A stretch of DNA of 64,000 bases from Hysterangium stoloniferum (GCA_015178975.1 WHVD01000016.1:62001-126000); one strand, 5' to 3'; counted from the first letter of the stretch, positions 21,942 through 33,740 are shown. The notes: generated from the sequence alone by a model not told the origin. Numbers and translations are program-made.

Positions 21942-22489
21942 GCTAGTTGGAAAGCCCATGGGCTTGATAGCATTGTTTCTCAAAGATGAGAGATGGTAAT
22001 TGAGTGGGGTATATGCTAAGTTACTGGGAGAGAACTAAGTCAATTTTCTGACCAGATTGTATATATAACATTAGCTAGACTATACAGTGACTCAAAAACC
22101 CTTCCAATTTTGATACTTCAGATGTATGTATATCCATGATAACTCAGAGGATAAAATTGCAAGAATATCAAAACTATTTGTGAATATTCTTTATCATATC
22201 AATCAATATATAGTAAAGTTGCTTGGTGGGTGGTGGGCACTTTTTGGTGCCACTAGGCACCCTATTCATGAGGGTGTGCAGCATCTGAATTTTTCCTCGA
22301 TTCAGCCCTGAAATCCTGATGAGGGCGCATCAGCACCCGAATGCCCCAATAAGGCAGGTAAAAGGTACCAGAATTTAGCACTATGAATGAGTCAGCGCGG
22401 GAGCTTTTCTCCACTCGCGGGAGTATTTCATGATGCCGTGGGAGCTTTTCCAACAGTGTGGGAGCATTTGTGACGCCGCAGCACATCTA

Positions 22490-22800
22490 CGGCGCACCCA
22501 CTCCCATCCACAGCGCACCCACACCCCATCCACCACACACCCCACTGTGCACCCCACCGTGCACCTGCTCCCATCCACTGTGCACCCATCCACCCGCACC
22601 CATCCACCGCACACCCATCCATCACGCACCTGCACCCATCCATCGTGCACCTGCACCCATCCACTGTGCACCTGCACCCATCCACTGTGCACCTGCACCC
22701 ATCCACTGTGCACCTGCACCCATCCACCCCCTCCCATCCACCACATACCCATCCACCCGCTCCCATCCACTGCGCACCCACTCCCATTCACAGCACACCC
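22490..22800. repeat. Minisatellite, about 21-bp unit
   Basis: Tandem variants of CACCTGCACCCATCCACTGTG. Open frames across it are by-products of the repeat. Confidence 0.9.
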
Positions 22801-22804
22801 TCTC

Positions 22805-24225
22805 TCTTTCCTCCAGGTGATGTATGTACTCTTTCCTTCTCCCTCCATCCTGCACTAATCCACCTCCTCTCTCTTTCCTCCAGCGAGTGTGTGTACTGTT
22901 TCCTCCTCTCTCTGTCCTCCTCTGATTGACCTGTTCTCTCTTTTGTCCAGCTGGTGGGTGTACCATTTCCTCTTTCTTTGTCCTCTGATCATCTTCCTCT
23001 CTTTCCTCCAGGTGTGTGTACCATTTTGTTCTCTCTCCATCCTCCTCTCATTGGGACCCTCTCTCTTTCCTCCAGCCAGTGCGTGTACCATTCCCTTCTT
23101 CCTCTGTCCTGCACTGATTTGCCTCCTCTCTCTTTCTTCCAGCCAGTGCATGTTCCATTTCCCTCTCTCTCTGTCCTCTTCTGATTGGCCCCCTCTCTTT
23201 CCTCCAGCTGGTGCACATTCCCTTTCCCCTCTCTCTTTGTCCTCCTCTGATTGTCCCCCTCTCCTTCCTCCAGCCAGTGCGCATTCCCTTTCCCCTCTCT
23301 TTGTCCCCCTCTGATTGTCCCCCTCTCTTTTCTCCAGCCAGTGTGCATTCCCTTTCCCTCTCTCTGTCCTCTTCTGATCAGCCCCCTCTCTTTCCTCCAG
23401 CCGGTGCGTGTACCGCTCCTTCTCCCTTTGTCCTCTCTCTTTCCTCCAGCTGGTGTGTGTACTGCTCCTTCTCCCTTTGTCCTCCTCTCTCTTTCCTCCA
23501 GCCGGTGCATATACTGCTCCTTCTCCCTCTGTCCTCCTCTCTCTTTCCTCCAGCTGGTGCATGTACCGTTTCCTCCTCCCTTTGTCCTCCTCTAATCGGC
23601 CTCCTCTCTCTTTCCTCCAGGAGGTGTGTGTACCGTTTCCTTCTCTCTTTGTCCTCCTCTCTTTCCTCCAGCCGGTGTGTGTACTGTTTCTTTCTCCCTT
23701 TATCCTCCTCTGATTGTCCTCCTCTTTTTGCCAGCTGGTGGGTGTACCATTTCTTTCTCCCTTTATCCTCTCTCTTTCCTCCAGGAGGTGTGTGTACCAT
23801 TTCCTTCTCTCTTCGTCCTCCTCTAATTGGCCTCCTCCCTTTCCTCCAGCTGGTGCATGTACCATTTCCTTCTCCCTTCATCCTCTCTCTTTCCTCCAGG
23901 AGGTGCTTGTACCATTTCCTTCTCTCTTCGTCCTCTGATTGTCCTCCTCTCTCTTTCCTCCAGCCACTGTGTGTATTGTTTCCTTCTCCCTTCGTCCTCC
24001 TCTCTCTTTCCTCCAGCCAGTGCATGTTCCTCTGATTGGCCTCCACTCTCTTTCCTGCAGTGTGTGTCTACCATTTCCTTCTTCCACCATCCTCCTCTGA
24101 CCAGCCCTCTCTTTCCTCCAGGTGGTGTGTGTACCCTTTCTTAAGTGAGTGTGTGTACTATTTCCTTCTCTCTTTGTCCAGCTGCTGTGTGTACTGTTTC
24201 CTTCTTCCTCTGTCCCCCTCTGATG
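22805..24225. repeat. Long minisatellite, about 50-65-bp unit
   Basis: More than 20 units of the type CTCTCTTTCCTCCAGCCGG + TGTGTGTACCATTTCCTTCTC + CCTTTGTCCTCCTCTGATTGG, with length variation because the GATTGG segment is optional. A pyrimidine-rich strand with TTCCTCCAG in every unit would mimic a splice acceptor. The long minus-strand open frames (up to 336 codons) are periodic and probably not genes. Confidence 0.9.
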
Positions 24226-24239
24226 GGTCTCAATAAAAT

Positions 24240-24360
24240 CAGAATAATTTAAATAAAATATAATAAATGAATATAAAATATTTAAAAATAAAATAAATCA
24301 AAATAAAATAAAATAAAATTCAATAAATCAAAATAAAATACATTAAATCAAAATAAATAA
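24240..24360. repeat. AT-rich AAATAAAATAAATCA array
   Basis: Tandem-like AAATCAAAATAAAAT words. On the minus strand these read TTTTATTTTGATTTATTG, as in the AT-rich modules at 35060-35540 and 51600-51830. Confidence 0.8.
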
Positions 24361-24395
24361 ATTGAGTGACCACAGTAATTACTTGCAGTTGAGAG

Positions 24396-24655
24396 TCAAT
24401 TTAACCACTCTTTCCATTTGTAACCATTGTTTCCTTTTGTAACCATTGTCTCCTTTGTAACCATTGTTTCCTTTTGTAACCATTGTCTCCTTTGTAACCA
24501 TTGTTTCCTTTGTAACCTTTGTCTCCTTTTATAACTGTTGTTTCCTGTGTAACTGTTGTTTCCTTTGTAACTGTTGTTTCCTTTTGTAACCATTGTTTCC
24601 TTTTGTGGCTGTGGCTTCCATTTGTGACTGATGTTTCCTTTTGTAATGTTTTCCA
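24396..24655 (-). repeat. 18/19-bp tandem array (GTTACAAAAGGAAACAATG type)
   Basis: About 13 units. Minus-strand unit ACAAAAGGAAACAATGGTT, also seen at 34715-34930 and 39181-39440. Confidence 0.9.
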
Positions 24656-24659
24656 TTTT

Positions 24660-24895
24660 TAGAACACTTTCCGTTCTCTGAACACTTTCCGTTCTCTGAA
24701 CACTTTCCGTTCTCTGAACACTTTCCATTCTCTGAACACTTTCCGTTCTCTGAACACTTTCCATTCTCTGAACACTTTCCGTTCTCTGAACACTTTCCAT
24801 TCTCTGAACACTTTCCGTTCTCTGAACACTTTCCGTTCTCTGAACACTTTCCGTTCTCTGAACACTTTCCGTTCTCTGAACACTTTCCATTCAAA
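24660..24895 (-). repeat. 18-bp tandem array (AGAGAACGGAAAGTGTTC)
   Basis: About 13 nearly identical 18-bp units. The only common variant is ACGG to ATGG, a CpG-to-TpG change. A relative array with unit GAATGGAAATTGTTTTAG lies at 33885-34200. Confidence 0.92.
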
Positions 24896-25115
24896 CAATG
24901 AGTCTCAGAAATACTTAAAATTTGTTGACGTGGGGGGGTTTGGGGGGGCTTTGCCCCCCAACAAGCTGGAGCCCGCAGCAAAGTTGTGGGACAGGTTGCA
25001 AAGCGACCGCCCCGCAGCATAGCAAGGGTTCCTAAGCTTGTCTAGATTATTGAAATACAATGCCATTACATAAGCTCCAAATATGGAAATACTACAAATA
25101 TCTATATACAGGAGA

Positions 25116-25490
25116 CTCATTGGAAGGGTTTTTTGGCTGAAAACTCTGACCCATAAAACTACTTATATTCAGTACTTAGTATAGCCACCCTTTGCCTTAA
25201 ACACAGCTGCAACCCTCCTAGGCATACTCTCAATTAAATTCTGACACACATCTGCATCAATCTTGTTCCACTCCTCCTCCACCCTCTCCCACAACTCCAG
25301 TATCCCTTAGCCTCCTCTTCTCATGATCCCACAAATGTTCAATAGGATTGAGGTCTGGAGACTGTGCTGGCCATAGGAGGACATTGAAATCATTATCTTG
25401 AAACCAAGTCTGGGCCTTCTTGCAGGTGTGTCCAGGGTCATGATCTTGCTGAAAGATGACATCACCCACATATTTTCCATAATAGCTGAG
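25116..25490 (-). pseudogene. Tc1/mariner transposase 3' fragment
   Basis: Minus-strand translation gives VIFQQDHDPGHTCKKAQTWF and WPAQSPDLNPIEHLWD, the second catalytic Asp and the Glu region of a Tc1-type DDE transposase. A degenerate C-terminus and 3' end follow (GGCTATACTAAGTACTGAATATAAG on the minus strand) and abut TTGGAAGGGTTTTTTGG at 25117. The same 3' end recurs at 30880-30945. The LTR at 25491 cuts off the upstream part of the transposase. Confidence 0.82.
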
Positions 25491-26317
25491 TGTTAAGGAG
25501 TGCATGTGGAGCTTATCAGAGGGTTTCCAGAGAAACCCACAGGAAAGCTGGTAGGACTTGGCTTCAGTTTATAGGCTGCACCCTCACAAGATCGTGTTGT
25601 CCAATTTCAGATGGGTGGACAGGAATCCTGGGGAGTCTGGGGAGTAGTTCAGGGTTGAGGGGTCAGAGGGTTGATTGTGGGATGTCTGTGGAGATTGGGG
25701 GATTGGGTGGTGATGGGTCAGCAGTTGAGTGATAGGTAGGTGAGAGGTTGAATGATAGATAGGTTCGGAGCCTGTGGGCTCTGATGAGGGAATTAGTGGT
25801 AAGGATTAGAGCGGGAATGTACCAGATTACTGGGGGAAATCTAAGTTGATTTTCTGACTGGATTGTATGTACAACATCTGCCAGATTATATAGACTGTGG
25901 AATGTATGTCATATCAAATCCAGTAATAATGAAATCTAAACTAGTAATCATAAAACGAGATAAGTAAACACCAAGTTTGGTGTTAGGAATGGAACGGAGT
26001 GGAGTGGAGTCTGAAACATAACAGGTCATTTGACCATAATGGGAATGGGGCTCAGTTAGAGAGCTGACGGGTTGTCCGGGCAGAGTCTGGTGACTGGTGC
26101 ATGAGACAGAGTTGGGTATAGACAGGTTTGACATGCACAGGTCCCAGCGGGCACTCCAGTTGTAACTGTACTTTGGGTACCATATAGAGGGTTGGGTGCA
26201 TATAGGGTGGGGTCTGGAGCCTGGAAGGCTTTCTGGTTAACTGTAACCTGGTGGGTATAGAGAATTGGGTGCATGTAGGATGGGGTCTGGAGCCTGGCAC
26301 ATTTTCTGGTCCTAACA
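25491..26317 (-). repeat. LTR family A, 3' LTR of gypsy element 2
   Basis: Minus strand begins TGTTAGGACCAGAAAATG and ends GCACTCCTTAACA. The plus-strand sequence immediately after it, GCACCCTCCCATAGAGGCC, is the reverse complement of a polypurine tract region, which marks this as the 3' LTR of the minus-strand element. It includes the dyad AACACCAAACTTGGTGTT and a TATA box. The sequence is poor in CpG. Confidence 0.85.
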
Positions 26318-26472
26318 GCACCCTCCCATAGAGGCCCTGGAATGTGATAAAGTTTGTCAGTTACACATATATGTCAAAGAGGCCAAGGTAAGATTCAAAT
26401 GTGATGAGCCTATATAAAAATTTGAAATAATAAAACTTCTCTTCTTTCATACCCCCCCATCATCTACTCACC

Positions 26473-27410
26473 ATGGGTCCAAAGCCTACACCTCGAAGAC
26501 CAAATGCAATGGCCAGGTCATCTATGAGGGCCAGTTATTGGGCTCCCCTCACTGCTGCTCAAATACTTGAGCAGTGTGAAGAACAGTGGCAGCATTGGGT
26601 GGAGGAGGAGAAAAGGGTGAGAGTGAAGGAGGAGGAGCTCGATCAAGAGTACCAGGTGGTGGTGGTCACCAAGAAGGAGGCTGAAGAGGAAAGGAAGAGG
26701 AAGAGGAGGACATGGCACAGGTTGCTCCAGAGCATGACAGAGCAGCTGCGGGCAAGGTACATCAAGTTCTTTCTCTTTCATCTGACTTCACTGACTGTTG
26801 CTTTCTAGCACAAAGCAGTAGAAGTAGAGTCGGAGTCTGAGGGGGAGACTGAGAGCACACAAAAGGTAAGTGGCAGGTCCGTGGGAATATCTGAGACTGA
26901 CCAAAACAACAGAAGTCAAAGAAAATGGCTCCAGTACATCTGGGGTTAAAGAACAACCTGTGATGCACTGGATGCAATGACCACAACACAAGTGCTATCA
27001 GAAGTCTAGGTGGGAGCCAGGCTGTTGGCCATATGTGTACCTCAAAGTGAGGTGCTCACTGGTTCATGAGCCCATGGGGTCTGTGGTACAGGAAGCAGGT
27101 GGCTTGGTGGAATGGCCTGGGGCTTTGGAGGAAACTTTGGGGTGGATAGTGGTGGGCATATGTAGAGGCCCAAAACAAATTGCTTGAAGAGAGCAACTGG
27201 GTGCAAGGGACTATGGTGGAGAGTCTCTGGGGACTCTCCAAGGAGTTCCAGGAGTTCTTGGCAGAATATGGAGGCTATGTGTATAAGGAGTCCCAGGGTG
27301 TGAGTTCTGAGGAGCCTGGGGAGGAGGCCAGGGTGGCTGAGGGGCTTGTGGAGCTCCAAAAAGAGTCTAATGAAAATGGGCAAAAATATAGCCCCATTAA
27401 TGTAGCATGA
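26473..27410 (+). CDS. Antisense gene of gypsy element 2: coiled coil with degenerate Zn cluster
   Basis: It lies opposite to pol, between pol and the 3' LTR. ATG at 26473 opens MGPKPTPRRPNAMARSSMRASYWAPLTAAQILEQ, then a long charged helix rich in E, K and R to about 26755. A GT-AG intron (about 26758-26809) and a second (about 26866-26931) fit the frame. The next exon has KSKKMAPV and, after a TGA, C-TGC-NDHNT, a remnant of the C-x2-C-x6-C motif in which the third Cys is lost. The C-terminus (LLEESNWVQGTMVESLWGLSKEFQEFL ... INVA) ends at the TGA at 27408. The start and cluster closely resemble the gene at 37160-37689, and the layout resembles that of element 1. A regulatory or structural role in the element is inference. 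This copy is probably inactive. Confidence 0.62.
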
Positions 27411-27582
27411 AAGAATAATAATAATAATTTTTAATTTTCAAATAAAAGCATGAAAAAGTCTGTGGGAAGGTATGCTAAGACTTAAAGGACAAGTCTGAAA
27501 CCTGTAACAGCAAAGAGAGACATAGGGTGACAAGGAAAAAATGAAGTGAATCCAACATATACATGGGGTCCGTGGAATGTGG

Positions 27583-30500
27583 TTAGAGGGAGCATAGTGA
27601 TCCCAGTTTGAGTGGGTGAGCTGTGTGAAAGTCAGTGATAATCACTGTGGCATTCCCAAGTTCTGTGGCCAAAATCCAAGATGTCTCTTTGTCTGTGCCC
27701 TCATAACCTGCCCACTTGACCAAGTAAAGCAGTTTACAAGTGGATTGACACTTATCTATTTTTGAGTCTAAAATTTGTGAGATTTCAAACTTGGGTTCTC
27801 CATCAATAATGACCTGAGGGGGCAGAGATTGCACATGGTCCAGGATAGTGTTAGCAGTACACAGTTCTACCATAGAGACATGAAATACTGGGTGTACCAT
27901 GCACATGCTATCCAGAAGCCACAGGGTCCATGAAACTGAACCAACTTGTGTTACTAACTCAAATGGACCTAAATATTTTTCAGTGAGTTTCTTGGATGAA
28001 TGGGTAGTCTGGAAGAATTGAGCTTTGACAACAACACAATCACCAATTTTGAAGTTGGGTGGTGGAATCCAGTTTTTGTCCACTGAACGTGATATTGTTC
28101 TTGGGCAGATTTTATTGTGGTCTGGAGTTCTTTGTGGAGCTCATGGAGGTCCATGACAAAATGTTGAGCATGGGCTGAGGCAAGGTTCCATTCTGGGTGT
28201 ACCATAATATTTGGATTGTACCCTTTATTTGCAAAGAACAGGGAAACACCAGTAGTGGCTGAGGGTGCATTGTTGTAAGCAAATTCTGCAAGTGGTAACA
28301 GGGATTTCCAATTGTCTTGTTGGTAGTTGCAATATACATGGAGATATTGTTCCAATGTCTGATTGACACACTTGGTTTGTCTGTCACCTTCCAGTGGTGT
28401 CTGGACATGAAGTGTAACTTCATGTCCAAGGATTTCCCAAGGGATCTAAAGAAGTGAGATACAAACTCTGATCCTCAATTGGAAGTTACATGGGATGGGA
28501 CTCTGTGCTTGGAAAATACATGGATAATAAACAGTTCTGCTAACTGCATGGATGTGATGGTATCATGTGTGGGGATGAAAATACCTTTATTGAGAATCTG
28601 TCAACAATGACTAAAATGGTGGAAAAGCCTTCAGAGTCTGGTAGGTGTTCAATGAAATCCATAGAGATGGAATTCCATGGGTGTTCTGGTACTGGGAGTT
28701 GTTTCAGAAGGCTGTATGGTTTGTGACACTGTGATTTGGAGCATGGACAAGTGATGCAAGATTTACAATAGTGCTTAATGAAATCTCGGAGTCTGGGCCA
28801 AGTGTATTCTCTTCTTATCAATGATAGAGTCTTGTTGAGCCTGAAATGTCCTGAGAGTGGGTAGTCATGGTTGTACTGGACTATTCTTAGGCAGAGGCTG
28901 TGGGAGTCCAGTACATATATGGAATTGTCAAGTCTAATGAAACCATGCTGGTCAAGAGACCACCAGGGTTGACTGGGGTCCACAGGATTGTCAAGGTGTG
29001 CTTTGGTTATTGGATCTAGTAGAATTGCCAATAGAATATCTTGATGTAATTTCTTGATCTCCATAATGATAACTCCATGGATGATGGGATGGATGAGGAA
29101 AGTGGTGTGGACTAATGTGGTAAGCTGCTGGTTCATGAAAATGGGTTTCAAGTTGTGTGGGTTTACTGTGGCATAGTCATTGCTCCCCTCTTTGGGATAG
29201 ACATCCCATCATCTAGTCAAAGTGTTGGGTTTGCTGCTGAGGTGGCCAGGTTGAAAATGGATGATCATATTGAAGGCTGACAGGTATTCAGATGAGCAGG
29301 CTTGCAGGTGGGTCAAAAGTTTCATGGTCAAAAAATATTCCAGGTTTTTGTGATCTGTTACAACATCAATCAGAATTCACACACCCTCCAAATAGTGTCA
29401 CCATGATTTGAAGGCTTCAAAAGTCACTAGGAATTCCTTTTCATGGATATCATAATTGAGCTCTGGTCCAGTAAAAGTCTGGGACAGAAAAGCCATGGGA
29501 TGGACTTCTCCAGGTGGACTTCTCCATCAGAGTCCTGGATAGACAAAATGGCTCCAAGTGCATAGTCTGAGGCATCTGTTTCAACAATGAGTGGAGTGTC
29601 TGGGTTCCAATGCAAAAGGATTGGAGCTGAAGAAAAAGAATCTTTTAAAAGATTGAAAACTTTTTGACACTTATCATCAAAATTCCATGGGGTACCCTTG
29701 CCTGTAAGATGAGTAAGGGGGATGGATGATGATCTCAGAATACTTGCAGATAAACCATCAGTAAAAATTGGCAAAGCTGAGGAAAGATTGTATGTATGTA
29801 TGTCTTCGACTTTTCTGGGTTCTGGCCAATCTTTGATGACTTGTACTTTGGCTTCATCCATATGGAGTCCACTGGGTCCCATTATGAAACCTAAATATTC
29901 CACAGAGTCCATGTCAAAAGTACACTTTTTACCATTTGTGAATAGACTATGTTGTCTGAGTCTCTGGAGAACTTTGCAGACCTGTTTGTCATGTGCTGTG
30001 GGGTCCTTGGAGTAGATAAGAATGTTGTCAAAGTAAAAAATGACACATACATCAAGCATGTCAGAGAAAATATCATTAATAAAACATTGAAAAACAGATG
30101 GAGCATTGGTGAGCCCAAAGGACATCACCAACCACTCAAAAGCCCCATAACAGGTCCTGAAAGTGGTTTTCCACATCTCCCACAGCTATCTGGACCGAGT
30201 GGTAGGCATGTTTAAGGTCTATTGGTATAAATCTGGGAATTCTGAAGAGTGTCGAGCAGGTCAGATATAAGTGGGAGTGGATACTTATCCTTCCATGTAA
30301 CAGCATTGAGTCCTCTGAAATCAACACATAGTCAAAGGGATCCATCCTTCTTTTCAACAAACAAAATGGGTGCTCCAAAAAGAGACTGAGGGTCAGATAA
30401 AACCTATGGACAAATGTTCATCCAGAAAATCCTGGATTGCAGAAAGTTCTGTAGAGGACAGCAGGTAGATATGTCCAAGGTGTGGCTGGGCATCTTCGTT

Positions 30501-30865
30501 GAGATCAATTTTTAGGTCATACTCTCTGTGGGGTGGAAGCCAGTCAGCTTTACACTTACTAAAAAACATCCACAAAATCATGGTATTTCTCAGGGATGCC
30601 TTCTAGGTCTGTGGATTGCAGATGCCGTGGTTGAAAAATGACTAGTTGCTCCATCAATTTTCAAATTGATAGTGAATGCCTGGGATTCATCCATTTTTGT
30701 AGCTCTGATAAATGCCACAGCATTAATAAGAGAAATGGACAGAGGTGCCGTGGGTTCCAGGGAAGCCATGGGTGCCATAGGGATCACAGGGGCCACCAAA
30801 GCTGCAGGTGCCAGGAAGGCCAGGGGTGCTGGAAAGGCCATGGATGCCATGGAGGCTGTGTTCAA
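27583..30865 (-). pseudogene. Ty3/gypsy chromovirus pol, element 2 (old, CpG-poor)
   Basis: Reading minus from 30865: an Ala/Pro/Met-rich linker after the protease (APMASLEPTAP); RT ([32 protein letters not shown], a YFDN variant of the YxDD active site); and the connection (WPEPRKVEDI). Next come RNase H (VETDASDYALGAI), integrase with zinc finger and SMDFIEHLPDSEGF, the GQT-NQTLEQYLH block, the GPFELV region and a chromodomain (YLVKWAGYEGTDKETSW near 27690). Multiple frameshifts and stops break it. CpG dinucleotides are almost absent, consistent with long exposure to methylation-driven decay. The 5' end is lost at 30866, where a Tc1 end fragment begins. Its 3' LTR is at 25491-26317. Confidence 0.92.
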
Positions 30866-31110
30866 GGCAAAATGTGGCTATACTAAGTACTGAATATATG
30901 TAAGTAGTTTTGTGGGTAAGAGTTGTCAGCCAAAAAACCCTTCTAATGAGTCTCCTGTGTATATATATTTGTAGTATTTCCATATTTGGAACTTATGTAA
31001 TTGGATTGCATTCCAACAATCTAGATATGACAAGGCTGTGACCCATGGGGGGCAAACCCCCACCATGCTACTACCCACAACTTTATTCAGTTGCTTTGTG
31101 ACCTGGATCA
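30866..31110 (+). repeat. Tc1 3'-end relic joined to start of composite repeat
   Basis: GTGGCTATACTAAGTACTGAATA...CAGCCAAAAAACCCTTC is the same Tc1 end as at 25130-25195, here on plus. It runs into AATGAGTCTCC...TTGTAGTATTTCCATATTTGG and the CATGGGGGGCAAACCCCC hairpin of the composite repeat. The same junction therefore occurs twice in the window. Confidence 0.7.
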
Positions 31111-32570
31111 ACAATTCTAAGTATTTATTAGTACACATGATCTGGATCAATAATAATGTCTTTAAACACTATATCAGCAGTCATATATGTCTTGGAATAG
31201 TATTTTCATTCTTCCTCAACTTGATCCCTTGAAGCATCAACATAAAACTGTATATGTGAGAAGATGCCAATACTATTTTAGTGATTGACCTCTGACTTCT
31301 TGATGGTTATATTACCTGAGCCAAAATTGTTTTAGAGTTGGAATAGTTTTTATTCAAGCAAAGAATGCCATATATCTCTAATTTTCACTCAAAGTACTCA
31401 GTGAGATATTTATATCAACCACAGCCTTGCTCCATTATGACAAGTATTATTTCAGGCTCCTTCCACAATCATTATTCATCCAGCATCCTGACATTGGTCC
31501 CCCTAATTGTGGTATCTTTGTTGGTAGTGCCAAATGCCAGCTCTGGTATCTTTGTGATAGTGTCTTAATACTTGATCACATAACTTTTATATTACCTTCC
31601 ATGACCATGTCATATTGAGGGCTTCTGCACATTCCAGCTCCCCATTTATTCTCAATTATACTTATACCCCACTTCCCTTCCCTTCTACTCATCTGTCTGT
31701 CATTAAATTTGCTAGTATAAATTATTGTCTTATATTCTACTAATATCCAGTTCAAAGATTGAGTTAAAACCTACCTGTTAGGAACCACATCATTCAGGCC
31801 CTAGTGTGTTTTTTCAACCTATACTATTTTTAACATCCTAACATTAATATTACTAATAACAACATCTCTTATAACAATATATCAACAACACACCTACTTA
31901 ATGACTTCATTTTCTAGCCCTCCCATTCCTTGCTGATGGCATTCTATTATTCCTTGCACCAGATCATTTGCAACCTCAGAGTATTGATCTTTTTTCTATG
32001 GTGTTGTATTTCTTTTCTTGATCTTCTGTTCCATTTTCCTAATTTCCTGTATTCTTTTACATAATATAAAATCTCCATTCTCAGTCCTCCATGTTTCCAT
32101 TTACATTGGGATAAAACCTGATCCTGTACATTACTACCCTTCAGTTTAAATATTGACTCAGAATACCCATTTTTAATCCCACTCTTATTTAGAGAAGCTT
32201 ATGGAATAATAACTCTTAGTATCCCAAGCCTCTGGTAATTACACTGGGTGCTGTACATTTATTTAAAATCTTTTCAAAATGACAATGAGGATTTAATAAC
32301 AGTCCACAAAGGATGTAACAGAATGGTCAGGAATAGAACAGTTTAACAATGTTGTTTAACTGAATTTACTGGCATTTACTTGAGCTTAATTGGAATTTGA
32401 TTGGATTTAATTAGAATTTACTGAAATTTACTGGAATTTAATTGGATTTAGTGGATTTACAGGCTTATTGGTATTTCATTTTATTGACTGGCATTTTCCT
32501 CCATTTCCCACAATTCTGAAATTTATTGTAATTGTTTTTAAGAACTGCAGCCACAGTTAGAGTTAGGTAA
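31111..32570. other. AT-rich sequence without recognisable genes
   Basis: Very low CpG, no domain-bearing frames on either strand. A short tandem of TTTACTGGAATTTAATTGGA words lies at about 32370-32465. Confidence 0.5.
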
Positions 32571-33740
32571 AAATACATGGATCCACACTACCCCACTTGC
32601 ATGCACACTGACAGATGCAATGGACCCCCCCCCCAACCTACTCACATGTCATGTGCTGAGTCATGTGATGCAAGTGAGGCAGTGTGCATGAAGGGCTGTT
32701 GTGCCTGTTAGCACCCTTGCAGAACACCCACACATGCACATTCATGATGTAATGCACCTGGTGGCACAATGAATGTGAATGAGGCAGTGTGGGAGGGCCT
32801 GTCACACATGCCCATACACATGTGTTCATGACATACTGTATGTGCCCCAGTCATGTGGTGCAAGTGAGGTGGCATGAGGGCACATCATGCCTGCCAGCAC
32901 CCACGTGCACATTGCATTTGCACAATGTGCACCTGAACCAGCATGGTGGTGGAACCCCCCCCACCTCCCCACGCACACACACACAATATGCTGGGTTGCA
33001 AGGCAGGGGTGAGGGGCCATCATGCCTGCCAGCACACTCAAAGCAGCAGCACAACTGGGTGAGATTTGGTTGTACATATGGAGTGATATGAAGTGTAAAA
33101 GGGCCATATGAACTGTGTGGGCTATGGATGATGTTCAAGTGTGAGAGATGGTTATCTATGCATGAAAACACACCTAACACTTCCAGCCATGCTTGTTGCA
33201 ATGAGCAGTCATACAACTGCAGAGAAAAGGCACTGCTGGATCCCTGAGACATTGAGATTTCCATGGTTCTAAGAACTAAAATAGATGGCAGGTGTGGAAC
33301 AGCATGGGAGGGTGCATTGTGCATGGATGCTGGCAGGCACAATAGGCCCTCATGTGCTGCTGCACAAACATGTGAGTGAGGTGATGGAGGGCCCATCACA
33401 TGTGCCAGCACCAACATGCACACCCACATGCATGTTCATGACATATGTCCCAGCAGCACATGAGGGCCTATTGTGCCTGCCAGCACCCACATGTATGCCC
33501 ACATGTGATGAATGGGCACATTGCATTCAAACATGTACCAAAACCAGTGCAGTGTGTTGTCACTACATTGTGTCTGGCAATGTGCATGAGCTGGAGTGTC
33601 ATGTCTGGTAACATGTGACAGCAATGCATGTGACAATGATGTGCCATTGTGGGCATGGGAAAGCTAAGGCTTGCTTTGCTTGCAGATGCTTCTATTTTTT
33701 GACTCAGCAACAATGCCCACAGACCCACCAATGCGAATTA
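32571..33740. repeat. Degenerate GTGCCTGCCAGCACCCACATG repeat
   Basis: Repeated words CATGTGC, GCACATG, TGCCAGCACC and GAGGGCC on both strands, many TG/CA steps and almost no CpG. It may be a decayed CpG-rich satellite; compare the GTGGGAAATG/CTCCCACGC module in copy C3. Long frames here follow the repeat and are not genes. Confidence 0.55.

Larger units (their letters stand above)
20677..22077 (-). repeat. LTR family A fragment, host of two further LTRs
   Basis: It is recognised by CCAATTTCAAACAGGCAGATGGGAAACCC at its left and by GGAAAGCCCATGGGC and ACTAAGTCAATTTTCTGACC at its right, all in family A order on the minus strand. Both ends are truncated. It is interrupted by LTR F (20722-21135) and LTR D (21196-21941). 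Confidence 0.75.
20567..22215. repeat. Direct duplication flanking a nested LTR complex
   Basis: About 90-130 bp starting ACTCAAAAACCCTTCCA...ACTTCAGATGTAT occur at 20573-20665 and again at 22084-22215, on either side of the family A LTR complex. The second copy is preceded by TACAGTG, giving a Tc1/mariner-like terminus, TACAGTGACTCAAAAACCC. Confidence 0.55.
22216..25115 (-). repeat. Modular composite repeat, copy C1
   Basis: Read on the minus strand the module order is: start motif with AAGCTTAGGAACCCTTGC; G-rich/C-rich inverted pair around GGGGGGCTTTGCCCCCC; TTTAAGTATTTCTGAGACTCATTG; 18-bp array; 18/19-bp array; AT-rich array; expanded minisatellites; CTCCC/GGGAG block; and a CACCCACCACCCACCAAG end at 22216-22230. 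The same order, with gaps, is found on the plus strand at 33741-36150 and 49804-52380. No protein-coding gene is evident. The element class is undetermined. Confidence 0.65.

Noticed and set aside
22855..23865. 336-codon minus-strand open frame, GGKRE-rich
   Set aside because: It is the translation of the 50-65-bp minisatellite. Overlapping open frames exist in other phases and there is no non-periodic part.
24396..25020. Open frames of 160 codons encoding repeated SVQRTE or ENGKC-type hexapeptides
   Set aside because: An 18-bp repeat is a multiple of three and stays open in several frames at once. No independent coding evidence.
32638..33429. Cys/His-rich frames of up to 192 codons
   Set aside because: They come from a degenerate CACATGTG/GCCAGCACC repeat; no domain, and open on both strands.
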